The position numbers and the translations under genes are program-made. The notes beneath the pieces were generated by a model. It made no database searches. It saw nothing but the letters and a program-made list of their open reading frames with translations, and had not been told where the DNA came from. From assembly GCF_003996965.1 (NCBI RefSeq), contig NZ_QWDM01000008.1, positions 248,001 through 312,000 on the forward strand: a stretch of DNA of 64,000 nucleotides, read 5' to 3'. This DNA is from Flavobacterium cupreum. Lineage in GTDB: Bacteria > Bacteroidota > Bacteroidia > Flavobacteriales > Flavobacteriaceae. This document shows positions 53,307-63,059 of this stretch, piece after piece (positions within the stretch are counted from its first letter, which is position 1; every line of letters starts with the position of its first letter).

Positions 53307-55744
53307 ACTATTTCCTGTTTTAAAGAATCAAAAAGTATCTCAGTTTTGGTTTTTAGTTTTGTAAACACACCTTCCAGGGCATCATTCTTAAACTCATCTT
53401 TTTCCAGACCTTTTAGGATAATGGCAATTTCATTAGACTGAATCTGTTTGAACATAGGCGCAATTCGGTGCGCTATAGCGCCAATTTCGGCGGTGTTTGT
53501 TTCGGCAATGGCTTTGCTTAACAAAATCAGGTTTTCTTCCGTACTCTCAATAAAGGAGTTGATCACATCTTTTAAGGATTCATTGTCGTTTCCTAAAAAC
53601 TCTTTTAAGGTTTCCAATGAATACAATTGTGTCGATGAAATCTCCTGTACAGCTTTGATTTCATCAGCCGGAAGAGGATTATGCTCTAAAATATTATGAA
53701 TGGTTTCCAGAAGGACCTTTGGCGAATAGGGTTTTTTAACAACAGTGGTAAACCCGGCTTTGCTGTACACCGAAAAATCAAGGTCTGTTCTGCCCGTAAG
53801 TGCAATTACCGGCTGGTTTTTAAATGTTGTATTATTGGAGCTTTTCAGTTTTTCAATAAACATAAAGCCGTCCATTTCGGGCATCTGAATATCGGTAATA
53901 ATGAAATCGAAATTCGTATTCGAAATCGCTTTTAAGGCTTTTGAAGCCCTGTCAAAAGATAAGACATGATGGTTTTCCTGTCTTAAAACCCCACTCGTTA
54001 AATTCAGTAAATTAATGTCATCATCAATGACAATAAACGTCTGTTCTTTGGAAGGACTGAAAACAGGTTGCTTTTTGATTTCTGAAGGAGCAGTTGTGCT
54101 GTTGTCAAATAATAAAGGAAGCCTGATTTCAAAAGTACTTCCTTCTCCAAAAGTACTTTCAAGAGTTAAGTTTCCTCCAAGAATTGTTATTATTTTTTGG
54201 CAAATAGAGAGGCCAAGGCCGGTTCCACCATATTTTTTTTCGATATTTTCATTGGCCTGGGCAAATTCCTCAAAGACCAATTGCTGATTTGCTTTTTCAA
54301 TTCCGATTCCGGTGTCTTCAATGGTAATGACAAAAAAGTTGTTATCGGTAGCATAAGAGCTGATTTTGATATAGCCTTCTTCGGTAAATTTATAAGCGTT
54401 TCCGACAAGATTGGTCAGGATTTGTTTCAGGCGAAAAGGATCCCCGACAATCGTTGTGTTCAGTTTTTCATCAATATTGATAATAAGTTCAATGTTTTTG
54501 TTTTTATAAACCGTCTGAATGTTTCTCGCGGCATCCTCAATTACTTCCGGTAACAGGAAAGGCACTTTTTCGATGCTGATTTTCCCGGCTTCGATCTGTG
54601 AGAAATCCAGTAAATCCTGAACCAGCTGCGAAATATACTCAGAGGAGTTTTTAATGTTTTTAACGAAATAGGATTGTTTGGTATTTACATCCGAATTGCC
54701 TAGAAGTTCCGTATAGCCCACAATCGTGCTTAAAGGCGTTTTTAAATCATGGCTTACGGTCGAAATCAACTGTTCGCGGCTTTTAAGCAGGTTTTTGGTT
54801 TTGAAGTTCGCAATTTCCAGCTGTTTTTTATAAAGCTGCGACTTCGAGTAATCACTGACAATCAGAATAGAGAAAAAGACCGTCAAAAACAAACCGATAA
54901 TAGCAGAGACCGTTACAATTTCGTTGACTTTTTTAAGTGATTTTTCTTTTAATGAATTGTTCTTGATCGAGTTGATAATGATTTCTCTTTCGATAATACG
55001 AAGGACTTTTCGGAGCTGCTCTGAGATGGCAATTTCGTTTTTAAGCAGTTTATTTTCTTCGAAATTCAGGGATTCCTTTTTCTTTTCTGCTTTGAGTTTT
55101 ACGTTGCTCAACAGTTTTTTCGAATTGGCCAGAATAGAATCAGAGGCCTGTTTGCTCAGCGTGTTGGTGCTGTCGTCCGGAATGTTCTGATTCAGGTAAT
55201 CGACATATTTCTGGAGTACATTCCGTTGGTAACTGCCTAAATCATTCGGGTTTTTGTTAAAATCACGTAGTTCTAATTTACGGAGTTTAAACTCCATTTT
55301 AGTGATTTCGTTAATAGCAGTATTCACCGAGACTTCGTCCTCGGCTTTGTTTTTTATGGTTTTTAGCTGTTTTATATTATCTGTTTTTTCAGATAACAAA
55401 TACGTGACACTGTCTAATAATACTTTCTGATATTCGGTGGTGACAATTTGTTTTAAGGTGTCAATTCTGGATTTTAAGGAATCCGTTTCGATCAGGTAAC
55501 TTTTAAAATCACTCTCCGAGTTGGTCTGAATCGTTTTTCGGGCCAGACTTTCCGTTTTGTACACATTCGAAAAAAGCTTGCTTACCCTAAGGATTTTTGT
55601 TTTTTCTAAGGCTATTTTATCTTCAAGCTTATTGTAAACTACATTTTCAGAATATAAAAACCACCCAACGGTAACTACCAATCCCAACAGTGCAATATAA
55701 CTGAAGAGTACTTTAAACGGCATGTAACTTCTTTTACTCTCCAT
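53303..55744 (-). CDS. Hybrid sensor histidine kinase with receiver and HPt domains
   Basis: A protein of 813 residues from ATG 55744 (upstream TTG rejected). TM1 near 11-31 (VLFSYIALLGLVVTVGWFLY), a ~240-residue helical periplasmic sensor, TM2 (IIGLFLTVFFSILIV), HisKA with STVSHDLKTPLSTIVGY, HATPase with NLVGNAYKF, DTGIGIEKA and GGTGLGLSI, a receiver with ITDIQMPEMDG, and a C-terminal HPt with AIAHRIAPMFKQ. It probably signals to the convergent NtrC-type regulator by phosphorelay. Confidence 0.92.
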   Translation of the reverse strand: MESKRSYMPFKVLFSYIALLGLVVTVGWFLYSENVVYNKLEDKIALEKTKILRVSKLFSNVYKTESLARKTIQTNSESDFKSYLIETDSLKSRIDTLKQIVTTEYQKVLLDSVTYLLSEKTDNIKQLKTIKNKAEDEVSVNTAINEITKMEFKLRKLELRDFNKNPNDLGSYQRNVLQKYVDYLNQNIPDDSTNTLSKQASDSILANSKKLLSNVKLKAEKKKESLNFEENKLLKNEIAISEQLRKVLRIIEREIIINSIKNNSLKEKSLKKVNEIVTVSAIIGLFLTVFFSILIVSDYSKSQLYKKQLEIANFKTKNLLKSREQLISTVSHDLKTPLSTIVGYTELLGNSDVNTKQSYFVKNIKNSSEYISQLVQDLLDFSQIEAGKISIEKVPFLLPEVIEDAARNIQTVYKNKNIELIINIDEKLNTTIVGDPFRLKQILTNLVGNAYKFTEEGYIKISSYATDNNFFVITIEDTGIGIEKANQQLVFEEFAQANENIEKKYGGTGLGLSICQKIITILGGNLTLESTFGEGSTFEIRLPLLFDNSTTAPSEIKKQPVFSPSKEQTFIVIDDDINLLNLTSGVLRQENHHVLSFDRASKALKAISNTNFDFIITDIQMPEMDGFMFIEKLKSSNNTTFKNQPVIALTGRTDLDFSVYSKAGFTTVVKKPYSPKVLLETIHNILEHNPLPADEIKAVQEISSTQLYSLETLKEFLGNDNESLKDVINSFIESTEENLILLSKAIAETNTAEIGAIAHRIAPMFKQIQSNEIAIILKGLEKDEFKNDALEGVFTKLKTKTEILFDSLKQEIV

Positions 55745-55866
55745 AGATGACAACAGTAGGTATTGAATGTTTATTATAATCGAAACGCCTGCAATTTATT
55801 TAAATTTTTCCCTTTTCAGAAATATATTTAAAACTAATATTTATATAATTGCCAGATTTGAAAAAA

Positions 55867-55900
55867 AATAGCTGCAGATTATATAAATCTACAGCTATTT
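55867..55900 (-). terminator. Terminator of the S9 peptidase gene
   Basis: AAATAGCTG and CAGCTATTT with AGAT/ATCT inner pairs and one mismatch; on the minus strand a run of eight T follows. Confidence 0.75.
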
Positions 55901-55941
55901 GTATGAAAAGTTTCAGGTTTCAGATTTTGAGTGGGATAGAA

Positions 55942-57843
55942 CTAAAGGGTCTCTTTTAACCATTTAAAAAATTCGCCCTGCCAAACCTGAGCATTCTGTG
56001 GTTTTAAAACCCAGTGATTTTCTTCGGGAAAGTAAAGCAAACGGCTTTTAATCCCTCGTAACTGAGCTGCCTGAAAAGCTTCCTGTCCCTGTCCGATGGG
56101 TACACGGAAATCTTTTCCTCCCTGAACGATTAAAATCGGTTTGTTCCAATTCTGTACTAAACTGGCAGGGTTGAAAGTCGTATAGGTTTTTTGTGCCACG
56201 GCATTGTCTTTTTCCCAGTACCCACCCCCGAAATCCCAGTTACTAAAGAAAACCTCTTCTGTGGTTCCGAACATGCTTTGTGTGTTGAAAACACCATCGT
56301 GAGCAATAAATGTTTTAAAACGGTTGTTGTGAATTCCGGCTAAGTAAAATACGGAATATCCTCCATAACTCGCGCCAACACAACCTAATCGGCTTTTGTC
56401 AACATAGCTTTCTTTGGCTACGTCATCAATAGCAGATAAATAATCATCCATCACCTGTCCGCCCCAGTCTTTACTGATTTGTTCGTTCCATTCTACTCCG
56501 TGCCCCGGCATTCCGCGACGGTTGGGAGCCACGACCACATAACCTTTGGCGGCCATTAAAGAAAAATTCCAACGGTACGAATACGATTGTGTCAATGCAG
56601 ATTGTGGTCCGCCCTGGCAATATAATAGCGTTGGGTATTTTTTGGCAGCATCAAAATTTGGAGGTAAAATTACCCAAACCAGCATTTTCTTGCCGTCTGT
56701 AGTGGTTACATAACGTTTCTCTGTTTTGCTTAAGGTTAGTGTTTTGTAAGTTTCAGTATTGACGTTCGATAATTGTTTCCAGGTGTTTTTCTTTAAATTG
56801 TAAGAAAAAATCTCAGCCGCATGATTCATATCCGTTCTGGTCACAATAATGTCATCGCCGGAAAAACCAACTAAATCATTGACGTCAAAATCACCAGTTG
56901 TCAATTGACGAACTGTAATGGCAATTCTTGTCAAACCAGGGAAATTAACCGTAAAAAGCTGTTTGGTACCATCAACCGGTGCCACAAAAAATACATTTTT
57001 ACCGTCTTTACTCCAGATGAAATGGTCTACGGTTCCGTCCCAGTTGGCCGTCAGATTCGTTTTGATTCCTTTGAATTCAACAATAATGTCATTTTTGTCC
57101 GCCTCGTAACCGTCGCGTTTCATTTGCAGCCACGTCAGGTTTCCCGTTGGGGAAAATTGCGGAGCCATATCGTAACCTAAATTATCTTCGGTTCTGTTGA
57201 CTGTTTTCTGGGTCTCTAAATTGTACTCATAGATATTGGTGTTGGTCGAAATAGCGTAGGCAGTTCCTGCTTTTTTCTTGCACACATACAAGATGCTTTT
57301 TCCGTCAGGAGACCAGATGTAATCTTCGTCGCCGCCAAACGGTTTCTGCGGACTGTCGAAAGTTTCTCCCTTTAAGATGTCAATTCCGGCAGCTCCCTCT
57401 TTGTTTTCCTTATAAAAAACATGGTTGAACTTTCCTTCATTCCACGTATCCCAATGACGGTAATCCAGACCATCGTAAATCTGGGCATCGGATTTGTCTA
57501 AGTGGGGATAAAAATCTTTTCCTAAAACTTTATCGATTTTCACTTCTTCGTTGTACACCAGAAATTTTCCGTCAGGCGAAACATTTTTGTCTTTCAGTAC
57601 TTCTTTAGTGTCTTTGATTTCAATAGCATTTCCTCCATTTACAGGTAAAATGTACAATTTAGAATGTGATTTGTTTTCCTCTATGGAAGGGGTCGTAACC
57701 TTAAAAACAATATTTTTTTCGTCTTTTGAAAGGCCAAGCGGTGTTACTCTTCCTAGTTTCCATAACAATTCCGGTGACATTACATTTTGTCCGATAGCGT
57801 TTAAACTCATCATTATTAAGGTTGTGAATAATACTTTTTTCAT
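55942..57843 (-). CDS. S9 family (prolyl oligopeptidase) serine peptidase
   Basis: A protein of 633 residues from ATG 57843, which gives the signal peptide MKKVLFTTLIMMSLNAIGQ; the longer frame to 57987 adds 48 non-family residues. The N-terminal beta-propeller (SPDGKFLVYNEE, WSPDGKSILYVCKK) precedes the hydrolase domain with Ser in CVGASYGGYS, Asp in VQGGKDFRVP and His in FPEENHWVLKP. A periplasmic dipeptidyl or acylaminoacyl peptidase. Confidence 0.92.
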   Translation of the reverse strand: MKKVLFTTLIMMSLNAIGQNVMSPELLWKLGRVTPLGLSKDEKNIVFKVTTPSIEENKSHSKLYILPVNGGNAIEIKDTKEVLKDKNVSPDGKFLVYNEEVKIDKVLGKDFYPHLDKSDAQIYDGLDYRHWDTWNEGKFNHVFYKENKEGAAGIDILKGETFDSPQKPFGGDEDYIWSPDGKSILYVCKKKAGTAYAISTNTNIYEYNLETQKTVNRTEDNLGYDMAPQFSPTGNLTWLQMKRDGYEADKNDIIVEFKGIKTNLTANWDGTVDHFIWSKDGKNVFFVAPVDGTKQLFTVNFPGLTRIAITVRQLTTGDFDVNDLVGFSGDDIIVTRTDMNHAAEIFSYNLKKNTWKQLSNVNTETYKTLTLSKTEKRYVTTTDGKKMLVWVILPPNFDAAKKYPTLLYCQGGPQSALTQSYSYRWNFSLMAAKGYVVVAPNRRGMPGHGVEWNEQISKDWGGQVMDDYLSAIDDVAKESYVDKSRLGCVGASYGGYSVFYLAGIHNNRFKTFIAHDGVFNTQSMFGTTEEVFFSNWDFGGGYWEKDNAVAQKTYTTFNPASLVQNWNKPILIVQGGKDFRVPIGQGQEAFQAAQLRGIKSRLLYFPEENHWVLKPQNAQVWQGEFFKWLKETL

Positions 57844-57949
57844 AATTGATATTCTGATTTTTGAGGAGCTAAAAGTACGAATTTTAAATTCCAATCTTTT
57901 AAATTGCAAATTCCAATTTATTGTTAAAACTTTTAATTGTTCTGTTACC

Positions 57950-58693
57950 CTGACATCTGTTAAACCATAGAAGTGATGTAAGTTCATTTAAGCATGTTTG
58001 TTTTGTTTATTTCTTGAGATTGTCACCCTGAGCGTAGTCGAAGGCTTGTGGAAATAAAAGGGGCTTCGGCTGGGTTCAGCCTGACATCTGTTAAAACCAT
58101 ATAAGTGATGTAAGTACATTTAAGCAGGAGGTTTGTTTTTTTGTTTTGTTTAGTTTTTGAGATTGTCACCCTGAGCGTAGTCGAAGGCTTCTGTAAATAA
58201 AAGGGCTCGACTGAGCTCAGCCTGACATCTGTTAAAACCATATAAGTGATGTAAGTACATTTAAGCAGGAGGTTTGTTTGTTTGTTTTAGTTTAGTTTTT
58301 GAGATTGTCACCCTGAGCGTAGTCGAAGGCTTGTGGAAATAAAAGGGCTTCGGCTGGGTTCAGCCTGGCATCTGTTAAAACCATATAAGTGATGTAAGTA
58401 CATTTAAGCAGGAGGTTTGTTTTTTTGTTTTGTTTAGTTTTTGAGATTGTCACCCTGAGCGTAGTCGAAGGCTTGTGGAAATAAAAGGGCTTCGGCTGGG
58501 TTCGGCCTGGCATCTGTTAAAACCATATAAGTGATGTAAGTACATTTAAGCATGTGGTTTGTTTTGCTATTTCTTGAGATTATCATCCTGAGCGTAGTCG
58601 AAGGCTTGTGGAAATAAAAGGGGCTTCGACTACGCTCAGCCTGACATCCGTTTTAAAAAAAACTCTTAAATGAACTTACATCACTTATATGGT
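57950..58693. repeat. Five-unit tandem array of a ~142-bp repeat bounded by inverted ends
   Basis: Units begin with CTGACATCTG or CTGGCATCTG at 57950, 58081, 58222, 58365 and 58507 (lengths 131, 141, 143, 142, 134). Each has CCTGAGCGTAGTCGAAGGC and, ~20 bases on, a partly complementary arm; in the last unit it is CTTCGACTACGCTCAG. The left edge (57964-57992) and right edge (58665-58693) are inverted copies of an ACCATAnAAGTGATGTAAGT sequence. Apparent minus-strand ORFs inside are translations of the repeat. Confidence 0.85.
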
Positions 58694-58732
58694 AAAACAA
58701 AAAAATCTGTATTTTTATAAAAAATTGAGGTC

Positions 58733-59845
58733 ATGGAATTAAGTTACTGGGAGCTTAAAAATTGGTTCACGGATGTGGATTATACCATCGTTGGCAGCGG
58801 GATTGTTGGTTTGCATGCAGGCCTGCGCCTGCGTGAAAGATTTCCGGCAGCGAAAATCCTGGTTCTGGAAAGAGGAATGCTGCCGCAGGGTGCCAGTACA
58901 AAGAATGCGGGTTTTGCCTGTTTCGGAAGCCTTTCTGAAATTATGGATGATCTGAAAACGCACTCCGAAGAAGATGTGGTACGGCTGGTTGAAAAACGCT
59001 GGCAGGGTTTGCAGCTGCTTCGAAAAAGACTTGGGGATGCTGCCATAGACTTTAAACCACATGGCGGATATGAAATTTTTCTGAAAGAAGATGAAAGAGG
59101 TTTTACTGATTGTCTGAGTAAATTGCCTTTTGTAAACGATATCCTGAAACCACTTTTTAAAGCGGATGTTTTTAGTAAGGAAACAGACCGGTTTGGTTTT
59201 AAAAACATTCAGGATTATTTGATTTTTAATCCGTTTGAAGCCCAGATCGATACCGGAAATATGATGCAGGAATTGCTGAAACACGCTGTTGCTTCCAATA
59301 TTCTGATTCTGAACCAACAGACAGTAACGTCTTATCTCGATAAGGAAAATGAGGTGGAAGTGGTATTGAATGATTTTAGTTTTATTTCGAAAAAAATACT
59401 CTTTGCAACAAATGGGTTTGCCCATACGTTAACAAAGGGAGCCGTGCAGCCGGCAAGGGCTCAGGTTTTAATTACGGAACCGATTCCGAACTTGGATATC
59501 AGGGGGACTTTTCATCTGGACCGCGGGTATTATTATTTCAGGAATATCGGCGACCGAATTTTACTAGGTGGCGGACGTAACCTTGATTTTGAGACCGAAA
59601 ACACGACGGAATTCGGGCAGACCAAAATTGTGCAAAATAAATTGGAAGATTTACTTAAAAATGTAATTTTACCAAATCAGGAATTTCAGATTGCCCACCG
59701 TTGGAGCGGTATTATGGGAGTAGGAAACAGTAAAACACCTGTAGTGACGCAACTGTCTGAAAACGTGTTTTGTGGAGTGCGTTTAGGCGGGATGGGCGTC
59801 GCGATAGGAAGTTTAGTAGGAACAGAATTAGCAGATTTAATATAA
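58733..59845 (+). CDS. FAD-dependent oxidoreductase (DAO family)
   Basis: A protein of 370 residues. The FAD fold DYTIVGSGIVGLHAGLRL starts near residue 16, with ILVLERG as the second strand, GASTKNAGFACFGS as the DAO-family loop, and GVRLGGMGVAIGS at the C-terminal FAD contact. It resembles amino-acid or glycine oxidases; the substrate is unknown. Its TAA shares a base with the ATG of mtgA. Confidence 0.88.
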   Translation: MELSYWELKNWFTDVDYTIVGSGIVGLHAGLRLRERFPAAKILVLERGMLPQGASTKNAGFACFGSLSEIMDDLKTHSEEDVVRLVEKRWQGLQLLRKRLGDAAIDFKPHGGYEIFLKEDERGFTDCLSKLPFVNDILKPLFKADVFSKETDRFGFKNIQDYLIFNPFEAQIDTGNMMQELLKHAVASNILILNQQTVTSYLDKENEVEVVLNDFSFISKKILFATNGFAHTLTKGAVQPARAQVLITEPIPNLDIRGTFHLDRGYYYFRNIGDRILLGGGRNLDFETENTTEFGQTKIVQNKLEDLLKNVILPNQEFQIAHRWSGIMGVGNSKTPVVTQLSENVFCGVRLGGMGVAIGSLVGTELADLI

Positions 59846-60618
59846 TGGCAGTCAAAAAACCAGCACCAAAAAAAACAACCGCAAGCAAACCAAAGCCTAA
59901 AACAGCTTCAAAGAAATCGAATCGTTCTTTTGGAGAAAAGGTAAAATGGTTTTTTATCAAATTATTTCTATGGTTCTTCGGGCTCTCCATAGGGTCGGTC
60001 ATCTTTTTTAAATATGTCCCCGTTCCTTTTACACCCCTGATGCTCATTCGGGCTATCGAAAATAAGATGGGGGATAAAGAAGTGTACTTTGATCATGACT
60101 GGGAACCGATTGAGAAAATTTCAATGAATTTGCAGAAAGCTGTCATTGCCAGTGAGGACGGAACTTTCCTGTCACACAATGGTTTTGATTTTAAGGCACT
60201 TCAAAAAGCCTACAAAAGCAATGAGCGCGGCCGCAGGATTCGCGGTGGAAGTACGATCTCACAGCAAACGGCCAAAAATGTGTTTTTATGGCAGGGAAAA
60301 AGTTATTTCCGTAAAGGTTTGGAGGCTTATTTTACTGTTTTGATTGAAGTGATCTGGGGCAAGGAGCGTATTATGGAAGTCTACCTGAACAGTATCGAAA
60401 TGGGTGATGGTGTGTATGGGGCTTATGCCGCTACACAACACTGGTACCGACGCGATGCTTCGAGTCTGACCCCGATGCAGGCTGCAGGAATTGCGGCTAT
60501 TTTGCCTAATCCAAGGAAGTTTAAAGCCACCGGATCGTCGAGTTATATCAACAGACGTAAAGAAAGAATAGTTCGTGAAATGCGCGCCGTTGGAAAAATA
60601 CATTATGATGGGAAATAA
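59845..60618 (+). CDS. mtgA: Monofunctional biosynthetic peptidoglycan transglycosylase
   Basis: A protein of 257 residues from ATG 59845. A Lys/Pro/Ala-rich cytoplasmic tail (~33 residues) precedes one TM helix (LFLWFFGLSIGSVIFF) and the GT51 domain, with catalytic Glu in VIASEDGTFLSHNGFD, RGGSTISQQTAKNVFLW, and second Glu in VYLNSIEMGDGVYGA. It polymerises lipid II glycan strands at the inner membrane. Confidence 0.94.
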   Translation: MAVKKPAPKKTTASKPKPKTASKKSNRSFGEKVKWFFIKLFLWFFGLSIGSVIFFKYVPVPFTPLMLIRAIENKMGDKEVYFDHDWEPIEKISMNLQKAVIASEDGTFLSHNGFDFKALQKAYKSNERGRRIRGGSTISQQTAKNVFLWQGKSYFRKGLEAYFTVLIEVIWGKERIMEVYLNSIEMGDGVYGAYAATQHWYRRDASSLTPMQAAGIAAILPNPRKFKATGSSSYINRRKERIVREMRAVGKIHYDGK

Positions 60619-61555
60619 AAAAGCCTTTTTAGTGCTTCTGTTATTGACATCAGCATTCACTTTTGGACAGGGAAAAACCAGCGAAATCGGTTTTATAACC
60701 GACAATGATTTATATACCTCTTCTAAAAATGATATGTATTACACGAATGGCTTAGAGCTGTTTTATCGCTTTTTGTCGAAGAATGAAAATCCGAAAATCA
60801 ATAAGAAAATAACCGAGTTTCGCGTGGGTCAGTATATTTACAATCCGAGATATATTAACATTGAAGCCCGGGACAATAACAATCGCCCTTTTGCGGGATA
60901 TCTTTTTGCAGAAGCGGGCCGAAGTTTTTTCTATAACAGTGAGTCGGTTTTAAAAACAGATTTCCAATTGGGTTTTGTCGGACAAAATTCGTTGGGGAAA
61001 GAAATGCAGGAAGCATTCCACCATGTCATCGGATATAAAAAGGTCTATGGATGGGAAAATCAGATTCATAATGCTTTAGGTGTTCAGGCCCATGTGCTGT
61101 ATTCGAAGAAATTATTTCCAAGCCGCCATAACGATTTTATAGATCTTCACTTTCAGTCGGAAGGAAATCTGGGTACTATTTTTACAGGAGTTTCCACAGG
61201 TTTTTTAACCCGTATTGGATTTAAGAAACTGCTTCCGGTTTACGATTCCAATTTGCATGATGCCTCAGTGAGTGCTGTATTGCCGTATACCGTCAGAGAG
61301 TTTTATTTCTATGCGATACCGAGTGTTAATTATCAGTTTTATGATGCGACCATTCAGGGAAGCTTATTTAATAACGAAAGCCCGGTTACTTTTGATTTGG
61401 AACCGCTTCGTTTCAATGCCGAGTTTGGCCTGAAATACCGTCATGATAACTTCAACTTTTCCTATGCTTTTATTTACCATGGCAGGGAACTGGACAGCCA
61501 CGAAATAACAGGTTCTTTCTATGGCTCGATCCGTCTTTCGTACCTGCTGAATTAG
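60605..61555 (+). CDS. LpxR-family lipid A deacylase
   Basis: A protein of 316 residues from ATG 60605 (60608 equally possible), overlapping mtgA by 14 bases. Signal peptide ending FTFGQ, then the family opening FITDNDLYTSSKNDMYYTNG, whose Asn-Asp pair lies at the LpxR active site; a His in EAFHHVIGYKKVYGWENQ; and a final strand GSFYGSIRLSYLLN for an outer-membrane barrel. By family it removes the 3' acyloxyacyl chain of lipid A. Confidence 0.85.
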   Translation: MMGNKKAFLVLLLLTSAFTFGQGKTSEIGFITDNDLYTSSKNDMYYTNGLELFYRFLSKNENPKINKKITEFRVGQYIYNPRYINIEARDNNNRPFAGYLFAEAGRSFFYNSESVLKTDFQLGFVGQNSLGKEMQEAFHHVIGYKKVYGWENQIHNALGVQAHVLYSKKLFPSRHNDFIDLHFQSEGNLGTIFTGVSTGFLTRIGFKKLLPVYDSNLHDASVSAVLPYTVREFYFYAIPSVNYQFYDATIQGSLFNNESPVTFDLEPLRFNAEFGLKYRHDNFNFSYAFIYHGRELDSHEITGSFYGSIRLSYLLN

Positions 61556-61582
61556 ACCCTCCTTTAGAACTGGAAAGGGTAA

Positions 61583-62095
61583 TTAAATTTTAAAGCGTTT
61601 AATGATTTTCTTCTCCTTATTGAAATCTACCTCCAGGGAATCGCTGGATATTTTTTTGATCATCAGTCCGTCCACAAGATCGTTTTTTCGTAAACGGAAC
61701 ATTTTCGAATCAATTTTCAGGATCACCATTTCTCCACGCGAATCTTTTATGTAACCGTGATAGGAGATGGAAGGCCAGACAATCAGATGTTTCATTGTTG
61801 GTGCAGGGGCAGCTTTTTTAACTGCAGCAGAATGGCTGGTATTCGCAACATATTGTCTCTGCGGACGTGAAACAACTTCCTGAACCTGCTTGTTTAAGAA
61901 AGGGTCTCTGGATACGTTTTCCAGGGCAAAAGTATCTTTGTTAATCTGGTTGAATTTTACGGTAGTAGATCCGGAGGAGTTGTTTACGGCTAATTCCTTA
62001 GACGTAAAAAACCTGTTGATCGTTTTATAAAAAACAGAACCCCATAACCCGAGGACTACGACGATTAAAATTATATTTATCTTTTTCTTCACCAT
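61583..62095 (-). CDS. Pilus/type II secretion-like protein, PilP/GspC-type
   Basis: A protein of 170 residues. One N-terminal TM (INIILIVVVLGLWGSVFYK), a periplasmic linker with VSRDPFLNK, and a small beta domain (SYHGYIKDSRGEMVILKIDS, then FRLRKNDLVDGLMIKKISSD), the layout of PilP/GspC. Likely links the inner-membrane platform to a secretin. Assigned by architecture and position; sequence similarity is weak. Confidence 0.6.
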   Translation of the reverse strand: MVKKKINIILIVVVLGLWGSVFYKTINRFFTSKELAVNNSSGSTTVKFNQINKDTFALENVSRDPFLNKQVQEVVSRPQRQYVANTSHSAAVKKAAPAPTMKHLIVWPSISYHGYIKDSRGEMVILKIDSKMFRLRKNDLVDGLMIKKISSDSLEVDFNKEKKIIKRFKI

Positions 62096-62102
62096 CTCTC
62101 TA

Positions 62103-63059
62103 CTAAATTACGGTGAACTTAAAGGGTGCGCTATAGGCACTTACATTTCCGGCTGCATCTGTCGTTTTAATTCTCCAGTAATAATCTCCTAATGTGGTAA
62201 AAATACGCTGATAAGACGTACTTGCATTATTAGTAGGGAAAAGAATGGTTGTAAAAGTACTGGTGTTGGAAAATTCAATCGTGTACAAAAGAGGAGACCG
62301 GATTGTTCCGGTATCCGTAGGAGAAATCCAGGTAAATGTAGTCGACACATTGTTAGTAATAATCGCATTAACAGCTGGAAGGGAATTCACAGGCACCCCG
62401 GGTACCACGGTATCAATAAAGAAATTCCTCGAAGAGAACTGGGCGGTCTGGCTCGTGCTGTTGATTCCTCTTACCTTCCATTGGTAATTGGCATCTTTTG
62501 TTAAATTAGTGCTGTTCAAAGTGACTGATGTTTCGGTAGTACTTTCGGCTTTATAGACCGATTCACTGGTAGTCGTATTAATTACTTCAACAGAATAACT
62601 GGTAGCAGCGGCCAGTTTTTGCCATTTGATCGTTACGTCAGCACTGTTTTTATATACATTGTTATCCGGACTTGTCAATACCACCTGCTGATTGCTTAAG
62701 TCATCGGTAGTCACCATCGAAAAGTTGGAAACAGGCGAATAGTTGGATTCGTACGCAAAATTTTCGCCTCTTACTTTCCATTGGTAACTCCCCGTCAGTA
62801 ACGGGATATTTAAACTGGTTTTGGCGACCAGCGAATCGACCACAATAGTTTCATTGATGTCCAAGACCTGCAAACGGTATTTTTTGGCTCCGTCAATCTC
62901 GTTCCATTGAAAATTAACGACATTGCTTTCGATTGTAGTATTGTCTTTTGGAGATACTACTTCAATAATATCGTCTGAGATGTCTTCTTCAAAAACATCT
63001 TCGCAGGATACAAGCAGGAGAACAAAAAGAAACGGTATAATTTTATTTAGTGTTTTCAT
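62103..63059 (-). CDS. Fibronectin type III-like lipoprotein in a pilus/secretion cluster
   Basis: A protein of 318 residues. Lipobox LLVSC gives Cys19. Three beta-sandwich repeats each with a W-x-V/I-R-G/T close: YQWKVRGENFAYESNYSPVS, YQWKVRGINSTSQTAQFS and YYWRIKTTDAAGNVSAYSAP. These resemble Fn3 domains. It is inserted between the PilO-like and PilP-like genes, overlapping the former by 17 bases, so it is probably part of the machine or its substrate. Confidence 0.8.
   Translation of the reverse strand: MKTLNKIIPFLFVLLLVSCEDVFEEDISDDIIEVVSPKDNTTIESNVVNFQWNEIDGAKKYRLQVLDINETIVVDSLVAKTSLNIPLLTGSYQWKVRGENFAYESNYSPVSNFSMVTTDDLSNQQVVLTSPDNNVYKNSADVTIKWQKLAAATSYSVEVINTTTSESVYKAESTTETSVTLNSTNLTKDANYQWKVRGINSTSQTAQFSSRNFFIDTVVPGVPVNSLPAVNAIITNNVSTTFTWISPTDTGTIRSPLLYTIEFSNTSTFTTILFPTNNASTSYQRIFTTLGDYYWRIKTTDAAGNVSAYSAPFKFTVI

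Noticed and set aside
58023..58513. Two minus-strand ORFs of 72-73 residues inside the repeat array
   Set aside because: They translate the same repeat unit and end or start with it; no start signals or protein-like composition.
57950..58693. CRISPR-like look of the repeated units
   Set aside because: Units are ~142 bases with no short unique spacers, diverge among themselves and hold internal hairpins; no cas genes are nearby.
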